Assembly: GCA_946545145.1 (NCBI GenBank)
Contig: CAMNNG010000006.1
Coordinates: 1-19,410, forward strand
Length of the DNA: 19,410 bases
Reading direction: 5' to 3'
Source of the DNA: an uncultured Bacillota bacterium
GTDB taxonomy: Bacteria; Bacillota; Clostridia; Peptostreptococcales; Anaerovoracaceae
Position 1 is the stretch's first letter; each line of letters begins with the position of its first letter. Shown here piece by piece: positions 14,126-19,410 of the stretch. The position numbers were made by a program, and so were the translations under genes. The notes beneath the pieces were generated by a model. That model did not search any database. It saw nothing but the letters and a program-made list of their open reading frames with translations, and was not told the DNA's origin.

Positions 14126-15190
14126 TTATTCAAAGAGGGCTTTCAGACCGTCTTCGAACGGCGGATAGACTATGCCCTTTTCAGTAACTATCGCGGTGAT
14201 ATACTTTGCGTCCGTGACATCGAAGGCCGGATTGTACATTTTGATGCCTTCCGGAGCCATGCGCTCTTCATACCACATGGCCGCGATCTCATCGCTGTCA
14301 CGCTCCTCAATGATTATATCGCTGCCGCTCTTTGTGTCAAGGTCGATGGTAGAGGTAGGAACGAACATATAGAAGGGGATGCCGTACTCCTTCGCGAGGA
14401 TGGCGACGCCGGACGTTCCGATCTTGTTCGCGCCGTCGCCGTTGGCGGCCATCCGGTCGCAGCCGACGAGGACGGCGTCCACTTTGCCGCTCTTCATCAC
14501 GATGGAGGCCATGTTGTCGCAGATCAGCGTCACATCGACTCCGCCTCTGGCGAGCTCCCATGAAGTGAGGCGGGCTCCCTGAAGAAGCGGCCTGGTTTCA
14601 TCCGCAAAGACTTTGAAGCCGTAGCCTTTTTCCTGTCCGAGGTGGATCGGCGCCAGTGCAGTGCCGTATCCCGCAGTCGCGAGGACTCCCGCGTTGCAGT
14701 GAGTAAGCAGGCCCATGCCCGGCTCAAGAAGCGACAGTCCGTTTTCAGCCATTCCCATGCAGGCGTCAAAGTCTTCTTTTCTGATGGCTTCGGCTTCGGC
14801 GAGGGCTATGGCGGGGAGATCAGCAGGCGAAGCCGCCTCCTGCCCGCTTACTGCGGCATCGACCTTGCCAATCACTCTATCGACGGCCCATTTGAGATTC
14901 ACCGCCGTCGGCCGGGCAGATATGAGGTATTCCCCGTCGCGTCTGATCGCAGCCAAGGCTTCAGTGAGGCTCGCGTTTTCAGAAGCCTTCTTTGCAGCGA
15001 TATACACTCCGTATCCTGCGGCTACGCCAATAGCGGGCGCGCCCCGCACCTGAAGTCTTTTGATAGCATCATAAAGAGCTTCTATCGACTCTATCTTAAT
15101 GAACTTCTCCTCGAGCGGGAGCAGAGTCTGGTCGAGCAGCTCGAGCGTACCATCTGCCATTCTGACAGGTATGAAATCTGTTACAGACAT
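14126..15190 (-). CDS. mtnA: S-methyl-5-thioribose-1-phosphate isomerase
   Basis: Converts methylthioribose 1-phosphate (or 5-deoxyribose 1-phosphate) to the corresponding ribulose phosphate in methionine or 5'-deoxyadenosine salvage. 354 residues, normal for the family. Signatures: QVRGAPAIGVAAGYGV, LTHCNAGVLATAGYGTALAP with catalytic Cys165, FADETRPLLQGARLT, and GCDRMAANGDGANKIGT with catalytic Asp245. This excludes the related eIF2B regulators, which lack the Cys/Asp pair. AAGGAG lies eight bases before the start. No other salvage gene (mtnK, mtnB, mtnN, aldolase) is in the window; a stand-alone mtnA is compatible with the DHAP-type shunt, which is an inference. The downstream partner is an unrelated acyltransferase. 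Confidence 0.95.
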   Translation of the reverse strand: MSVTDFIPVRMADGTLELLDQTLLPLEEKFIKIESIEALYDAIKRLQVRGAPAIGVAAGYGVYIAAKKASENASLTEALAAIRRDGEYLISARPTAVNLKWAVDRVIGKVDAAVSGQEAASPADLPAIALAEAEAIRKEDFDACMGMAENGLSLLEPGMGLLTHCNAGVLATAGYGTALAPIHLGQEKGYGFKVFADETRPLLQGARLTSWELARGGVDVTLICDNMASIVMKSGKVDAVLVGCDRMAANGDGANKIGTSGVAILAKEYGIPFYMFVPTSTIDLDTKSGSDIIIEERDSDEIAAMWYEERMAPEGIKMYNPAFDVTDAKYITAIVTEKGIVYPPFEDGLKALFE

Positions 15191-15209
15191 TGATCGTTTC
15201 TCCTTAAAG

Positions 15210-15237
15210 AAGACCGGGACATGGAAATCCCGGTCTT
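15210..15237 (-). terminator. hairpin between the acyl-CoA ligase and mtnA
   Basis: A perfect 10-bp stem (AAGACCGGGA with TCCCGGTCTT) around an 8-base loop. On the minus strand CTTTAAGGAG follows directly, so the U-tract is short and merges into the mtnA ribosome binding site. It may be a partial terminator or a processing site. I see no separate mtnA promoter, so mtnA probably depends on read-through. Confidence 0.6.
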
Positions 15238-15244
15238 GTATGTT

Positions 15245-16882
15245 TTAACTTTCGTTTTCGCCTTTGACGATGTTCAGGCCGCCGTAGATCTCGCGAAGTT
15301 TCGGTTTTTCGATCTTGCCGGTCGGGTTTCTCGGGACATCGGCGAATATGTATTTTTTCGGTCTCTTGTATCTCGGAAGGTCGTGGCAGAACTCAGTGAG
15401 CTCGAATTCCGAGCATGTGTATCCGGGCTGCAGCTCGACGATAGCGCATGCGATCTCTCCGAGACGTTTGTCCGGAAGTCCGATGACCGCAACGTCTTTG
15501 ACTGCTCTGTGCTTGTGAAGGAAGTCTTCGACCTGTACCGGGTAGATATTTTCTCCGCCGGATATGATGACGTCCTTCTTTCTGTCTACGAGGAAGATGA
15601 ATCCGTCTTCGTCGAGCTGGGCCATATCTCCTGTATACAGCCAGCCGTCCTCAGACAGCGTTTCTTCTGTTGCTTTCTTGTTGTGATAGTAACACGTCAT
15701 GACGCCGGGGCCCTTGACGGCGAGCTCGCCGACCTGCCCCTGCGGGACTTCGTGTCTGTCTTCGTCAACGATCTTCGCTTCCCAGCCGTATCCCGGAACG
15801 CCGATCGCGCCGACCTTGTGCGGGTTCTCAACACCAAGGTGTACGCATCCCGGCCCGATCGATTCAGAAAGACCGTAGTTCGTATCGTACTGGTGGTTCG
15901 GGAAGTAGTCGAACCAGTGCTTGACCAGGCTCTGCGGTACCGGCTGCGCGCCGATGTGCATCAGTCTCCACTGGTCAAGTTCGTAGTCTTCGAGTTTCAG
16001 CTCGCCTCTGTCCAGCGCACCGAGTATATCCTGGGCCCACGGAACGAGGAGCCATACTATCGTGCAGTGCTCCTTCGATACCGCGTCGAGGATGAATTCA
16101 GGATCGGTCCCCTTCAGCATGACGGCCTTGCTTCCCGAGAGAAGGCTGCCGAACCAGTGCATCTTCGCGCCGGTGTGATACATGGGCGGGATGCACAGGA
16201 AGACGTCGTCCTTCTGCTGTCCGTGATGCTTCTGTTCAACAACGGCCGCGTGGGACAGCGACTGGTGGTTGTGAAGTATAGCCTTCGGGAATCCCGTTGT
16301 TCCTGACGAGAAATATATGGCCGCGTCGTCTTCTTCGCTGATCTCGATGTTCGGGTTCGTGCTCGGATAGTCGGCAACGAGAGTGTAGTAGTTCTCAGCG
16401 TAGTCCGGGCACTGCTCTCCGACGAAGAAGAGAAGGCGGTGCTGGTTCAGCGTCTCTTCAACGCTCTGCAGTCTGTCTATGAACTCCGGACCGAAGAAAA
16501 GGACCTCCGTATCAGAAAGGTTGATACAATATTCGATCTCCTCAGCCGTGTACCTGAAGTTCAGCGGCACGGCGACGGCGCCTGTCTTCAGGATGCCGAA
16601 ATATATGGGCAGCCACTCAAGGCAGTTCATCATCAGGATGCCGACCTTCTGCCCTTTGACCACCTTGCGGTGGATCAGCATGTTCGCCACTCTGTTAGCC
16701 TTCTCGTTGAAGACGATCCATTCGATCTCGCGGCGGTAGGGATGACCTACCGTGGACTGAATAAGCGAGTACTCCTTCCACGACAGCTTTCGTGGATCTT
16801 CGATCGCAGGATTCAGCTCTACGATCGCCGGATCCATCGGCCACTTTTCCGCGTTTCGTTCCAAAAGTTCCGTAATAGGCAT
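15245..16882 (-). CDS. AMP-forming acyl-CoA ligase (fatty- or aryl-acid type)
   Basis: A 545-residue member of the ANL superfamily that activates a carboxylic acid with ATP and CoA. Motifs: YFSSGTTGFPK (A3 loop, about 190-200), YGLSESIG (A5), DGWLYTGDMAQLDEDG (A7), DRKKDVIISGGENIYP (A8 hinge) and PTGKIEKPKLR with the catalytic Lys523 (A10). An unusual insertion near the N-terminus (about 40-55, with HPYRREIEW) precedes the usual FNEKANRVANML stretch. Chain-length or aromatic specificity is not visible. It lies downstream of iorA-iorB, behind a terminator and its own promoter, so a link to aryl-acetyl-CoA or arylacetate made from aromatic amino acids is possible. The ribosome site (GGAG, ten bases before ATG) is loosely spaced. 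Alternative: general medium- or long-chain fatty acid ligase. Confidence 0.88.
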   Translation of the reverse strand: MPITELLERNAEKWPMDPAIVELNPAIEDPRKLSWKEYSLIQSTVGHPYRREIEWIVFNEKANRVANMLIHRKVVKGQKVGILMMNCLEWLPIYFGILKTGAVAVPLNFRYTAEEIEYCINLSDTEVLFFGPEFIDRLQSVEETLNQHRLLFFVGEQCPDYAENYYTLVADYPSTNPNIEISEEDDAAIYFSSGTTGFPKAILHNHQSLSHAAVVEQKHHGQQKDDVFLCIPPMYHTGAKMHWFGSLLSGSKAVMLKGTDPEFILDAVSKEHCTIVWLLVPWAQDILGALDRGELKLEDYELDQWRLMHIGAQPVPQSLVKHWFDYFPNHQYDTNYGLSESIGPGCVHLGVENPHKVGAIGVPGYGWEAKIVDEDRHEVPQGQVGELAVKGPGVMTCYYHNKKATEETLSEDGWLYTGDMAQLDEDGFIFLVDRKKDVIISGGENIYPVQVEDFLHKHRAVKDVAVIGLPDKRLGEIACAIVELQPGYTCSEFELTEFCHDLPRYKRPKKYIFADVPRNPTGKIEKPKLREIYGGLNIVKGENES

Positions 16883-16948
16883 TTTTCCATTTCTCCATTC
16901 ATATTACTGGCGGTTTTTAGGACAAATCTGAAAACCGGTGCAATAGGG

Positions 16949-16957
16949 ATTATACCA
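16949..16957 (-). promoter_or_regulatory. extended -10 promoter of the acyl-CoA ligase
   Basis: TGGTATAAT reads on the minus strand (TG plus perfect TATAAT). No good -35 is found at 17 bases, which is common for extended -10 promoters. It lies about 70 bases before the ligase start, directly after the iorB terminator. Confidence 0.6.
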
Positions 16958-16986
16958 TAACAGAAGGGGATATGAACAAAAAAAGA

Positions 16987-17008
16987 GCCGGTCCATTATT
17001 GGACCGGC
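16987..17008 (-). terminator. terminator after iorB
   Basis: GCCGGTCCA, loop TTAT, TGGACCGGC: a perfect 9-bp stem. On the minus strand it is followed by TCTTTTTTTG, a strong U-tract, 22 bases after the iorB stop. Confidence 0.9.
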
Positions 17009-17029
17009 CTTTGTTTGCAATCTATCTGC

Positions 17030-17611
17030 TTACTTTGCAGCAGCTTCTCTTCCTGCGTGGAAGGCCTTGACGTTCAGATCGAGGGCCTTCTGCGGGACCG
17101 TCTCTTTTACGATCTCTTCCCAGTCGATGCCGTCTTCGCCGAGCTTGTCGCAGATCGCTCCGAAGAGAACGACGTTCATGCATCTTGCGTTGCCGAGTTC
17201 GCGGGCGATACCATCGGCGTCAACGACGATCGTTTCGAACTGCTCTTTCATAGCTTCGATGCAGCCTTCGGGATATTCCTCAAGACCGCTGGCGGTCGTC
17301 ATTGAGTCACGCTTGTAGTCGTTGATGACGGCTACTCCGTCCGGTTTTAAGAAGTCAGCGTATCTGACTGCTTCCATCTGCTCGAGCGCGATCATGATGT
17401 CAGCCTGGCCTTTGCCAAAGACCGGACCATATACTTTGTCTCCCCATCTGACCTGAGTCGTGACGCTGCCGCCGCGCTGGGCCATTCCGTGGACTTCACT
17501 CTGTTTCACATCGTAGCCGGCCTTGATCAGACCTCCCGTCAGGAGTCTGCTGATGAGGATGGCGCCCTGGCCGCCTACACCTGATATAAGAATACTTTTT
17601 ACATTACTCAT
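17030..17611 (-). CDS. iorB: indolepyruvate:ferredoxin oxidoreductase, beta subunit
   Basis: The small (193-residue) subunit of the arylpyruvate oxidoreductase, equivalent to the gamma domain of pyruvate:ferredoxin oxidoreductase. Visible: ILISGVGGQGAILISRLL at the N-terminus, SEVHGMAQRGGSVTTQVRWG, and the C-terminal region FGAICDKLGEDGIDWEEI. With IorA it decarboxylates indolepyruvate, phenylpyruvate or hydroxyphenylpyruvate to the aryl-acetyl-CoA and reduces ferredoxin. AGGAGGAG precedes the start at a good distance; the gap to iorA is 18 bases, so the two are one operon. A strong terminator follows. The IorA motifs next door exclude a 2-oxoglutarate or pyruvate enzyme. Confidence 0.94.
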   Translation of the reverse strand: MSNVKSILISGVGGQGAILISRLLTGGLIKAGYDVKQSEVHGMAQRGGSVTTQVRWGDKVYGPVFGKGQADIMIALEQMEAVRYADFLKPDGVAVINDYKRDSMTTASGLEEYPEGCIEAMKEQFETIVVDADGIARELGNARCMNVVLFGAICDKLGEDGIDWEEIVKETVPQKALDLNVKAFHAGREAAAK

Positions 17612-17629
17612 TTTCAGCTCCTCCTTCCA

Positions 17630-19384
17630 CTACAGTTCCTGTGTTTCGATCGCTTCGAACGGACATACCTGAGCGCATACCGTGCAGCCGATGCACTGGG
17701 CCGGGTCGATATGAGCCTTGCCGTCAGCGAATCCTACAGCCGGACATCCGACGCCGAGGCACTTTCTGCAGCCCTTGCACTTGTCGGTGTTCACGACGCA
17801 TTTCTGTGTCGGCTTCGGCGCGCGTTTGAGGAGGACGCACGGACGGCGTGTGATGATGCATGCCGGCTCTTCGCTGGCCTTTGCTTCTTCGACCGTCTTC
17901 GCCATCGCGTCGAGATCCTGCGGGTCAACGATGAACGGTTTGTAGCCGTAAGCTTCCATGATCTTTTCGGGCATGAGCCTTACGCCTTCTTCACCCATGA
18001 GAGTGTAGCCCGAGCCCGGGTTTTCCTGATGGCCCGTCATGCCTGTGATGCGGTTGTCGAGGATGACCGGGATCACTTTTCCTCTGTTGTAGATGATCTC
18101 GGCTGCGCCTGTCATTCCGCTGTGGAAGAATGTGGAGTCGCCCATGACTCCGAATATCTGCTTGGAGTCGTCTCCTGCGATATCGAAGGCTTTGCTCATT
18201 CCCATGCCGACAGTGAAGCCCGCGCCCATGTCAACGCATGTGTCCATGCAGCTGAGCGGGGGAGCCATGCCGAGGGTATAGCATCCGATGTCGCCTGTAA
18301 CGACGTTGTTCTTGTCTTTCGAAAGTGTATAGAAGAAGCCTCTGTGCGGGCATCCCGGGCAGAGTGCGGGCGGTCTGGAGACGGCCTTTACGCTTACTTC
18401 CTTTGTTTCGGGCTCGACCCCGAGGACCCTCTCGCTGATCAGCTGCGGGTTCAGCTCGTACATCTTGCCTGTCAGATCCTTGCCGATGCAGTCGATGCCT
18501 GCCGCCTTGATCGCGTCTTCCATGAAGGGCTCGAGCTCTTCGATGACGTAAAGCTTTTCGACCTTCGAAGCGAAGTCGCGGATGAGATCCATCGGAAGCG
18601 GCCATGTCAGTCCGAGCTTGAGGAAGGACGTGTCTTCCGGGAAGGCTTCCTTCGCGTACTGATAAGCGACCGATGCCGAGATGACGCCGATCTTGCTGCC
18701 GTTCATCTCAACCTTGTTCAGCGGGCAGTCGCATCCGTATTTCTCGAGCTCTTCGAGGTTGCGCTCGACCTTCGGGTGGTTCTGATAAGCATTCGCCGGC
18801 GCGCATACATACTTTTTGATGTCGCGGGCATACGGCGTGATCTCATGCTCTTCTCTCTCGCCGAATGTGACGAGGCTCTTGGAGTGGCTGATCCTCGTCG
18901 TCGTTCTGAAGAGGACCGGCATGTCGAACTTCTCGGAGATCTCGCATGCGTACTTGACGAAGTCCTTGCACTCCTGGCTGTCCGACGGCTCGATGCAGGC
19001 GACCTTGGCGGCCCTTGCATAGTAGCGGTTGTCCTGCTCGTTCTGCGACGAGTGCATGCTCGGGTCGTCAGCCGTGACTACGATGTAGCCGCCCTTGACT
19101 CCCATGTAAGCAGCTGTGAAGAAGGGGTCAGCCGCAACGTTGAGTCCGACCATCTTCATAGCGCAGAGCGATCTCGCTCCCGCGATAGCCGCCCCGTAAG
19201 CAACTTCGGTCGCGACCTTTTCGTTCGGCGCCCATTCGCTGTAAATATCATCTTTGTAGAGCGCTGTGTTCTCGAGTATCTCCGTGCTCGGAGTTCCCGG
19301 GTAAGCAGCGCAGACCTGTACGCCTGCTTCGTAAGCTCCGCGGGCGATGGCCTCATTTCCTGACAACAGATGTCGTTCCATCAT
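17630..19384 (-). CDS. iorA: indolepyruvate:ferredoxin oxidoreductase, alpha subunit
   Basis: A 584-residue thiamine-diphosphate enzyme subunit acting in the cytoplasm on transaminated aromatic amino acids. Layout: the N-terminal pyrimidine-binding domain (LLSGNEAIARGAYEAGVQVCAAYPGTPSTEI), then LCPGCPHRGFF, then the TPP site GDSTFFHSGMTG to VILDN (about 412-441), and a C-terminal two-cluster ferredoxin domain: C536-x2-C-x2-C-x4-C547 and C564-x2-C-x2-C-x3-C574. All cluster cysteines are present. GGAGG lies four bases before the ATG at 19384 and seven before a second ATG at 19381, which may be the true start. It leads the iorAB operon; its promoter is outside the window or in the last 25 bases, where TATAAA is seen. 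Confidence 0.95.
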   Translation of the reverse strand: MMERHLLSGNEAIARGAYEAGVQVCAAYPGTPSTEILENTALYKDDIYSEWAPNEKVATEVAYGAAIAGARSLCAMKMVGLNVAADPFFTAAYMGVKGGYIVVTADDPSMHSSQNEQDNRYYARAAKVACIEPSDSQECKDFVKYACEISEKFDMPVLFRTTTRISHSKSLVTFGEREEHEITPYARDIKKYVCAPANAYQNHPKVERNLEELEKYGCDCPLNKVEMNGSKIGVISASVAYQYAKEAFPEDTSFLKLGLTWPLPMDLIRDFASKVEKLYVIEELEPFMEDAIKAAGIDCIGKDLTGKMYELNPQLISERVLGVEPETKEVSVKAVSRPPALCPGCPHRGFFYTLSKDKNNVVTGDIGCYTLGMAPPLSCMDTCVDMGAGFTVGMGMSKAFDIAGDDSKQIFGVMGDSTFFHSGMTGAAEIIYNRGKVIPVILDNRITGMTGHQENPGSGYTLMGEEGVRLMPEKIMEAYGYKPFIVDPQDLDAMAKTVEEAKASEEPACIITRRPCVLLKRAPKPTQKCVVNTDKCKGCRKCLGVGCPAVGFADGKAHIDPAQCIGCTVCAQVCPFEAIETQEL

Positions 19385-19410
19385 TGATCCTCCTTTTTAT
19401 ATGATAACTT

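Noticed and set aside
15221..16306. A 361-codon plus-strand open frame opposite the acyl-CoA ligase
   Set aside because: The ligase motifs on the minus strand are unambiguous. The antisense frame has no domain and no ribosome binding site.
17711..19363. A 550-codon open frame antisense to iorA
   Set aside because: It is a mirror of the GC-biased third codon positions of iorA. Its protein is full of improbable Arg/Cys/His/Val runs and shows no known domain.

Overview
The window reads as chromosomal DNA of a strictly anaerobic, amino-acid-fermenting Gram-positive bacterium of the Clostridia. A relative of the Anaerovoracaceae/Family XIII group is my guess, not shown. Reasons: moderately high GC, strong AGGAG-type ribosome binding sites, sigma-A-like promoters, frequent AGA/AGG arginine codons, a ferredoxin-dependent indolepyruvate oxidoreductase, and exported proteins of Gram-positive type. 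I see no tRNA, rRNA, CRISPR array, insertion sequence or prophage gene. No gap between genes exceeds 300 bases.

Left part (1-5160). The last codons of a possible plus-strand gene (3-32) are followed by a bidirectional terminator and a minus-strand purine permease (NCS2/AzgA type). Divergent from it is a 1133-residue soluble hybrid histidine kinase with several PAS-type sensor domains and two receiver domains.

Middle part (5131-12992). This is the most interesting region, a flavin-centred extracytoplasmic electron-transfer island. From a near-consensus promoter run three translationally coupled genes: an AraC-type regulator, a membrane-anchored one-domain FMN-binding protein and a NapH-like membrane 4Fe-4S protein. 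A strong terminator follows. A second unit encodes an exported protein with three FMN-binding domains. Next is a secreted protein that appears related to Treponema Tp47, carrying an MBG-like domain and a lysine-rich tail. Then comes a minus-strand pair (NusG-domain-II protein and Gx-type transporter, which resemble EetA/EetB of Listeria-type extracellular electron transfer). Divergent from this pair, only 12 bases away, is apbE, the flavin transferase that would load FMN onto the four SGAT threonines encoded here. No Rnf, Nqr, Ndh2 or menaquinone genes lie in the window, so the electron donor is not visible.

Right part (13001-19384, all minus strand). It holds iorA-iorB (arylpyruvate:ferredoxin oxidoreductase) with its own terminator, then an AMP-forming acyl-CoA ligase behind an extended -10 promoter. 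Last come mtnA (methylthioribose-1-phosphate isomerase) and a membrane acyltransferase whose start codon directly follows the mtnA stop codon. A speculative link between the two regions is that reduced ferredoxin from IorAB could feed the NapH-like protein and the flavoproteins.
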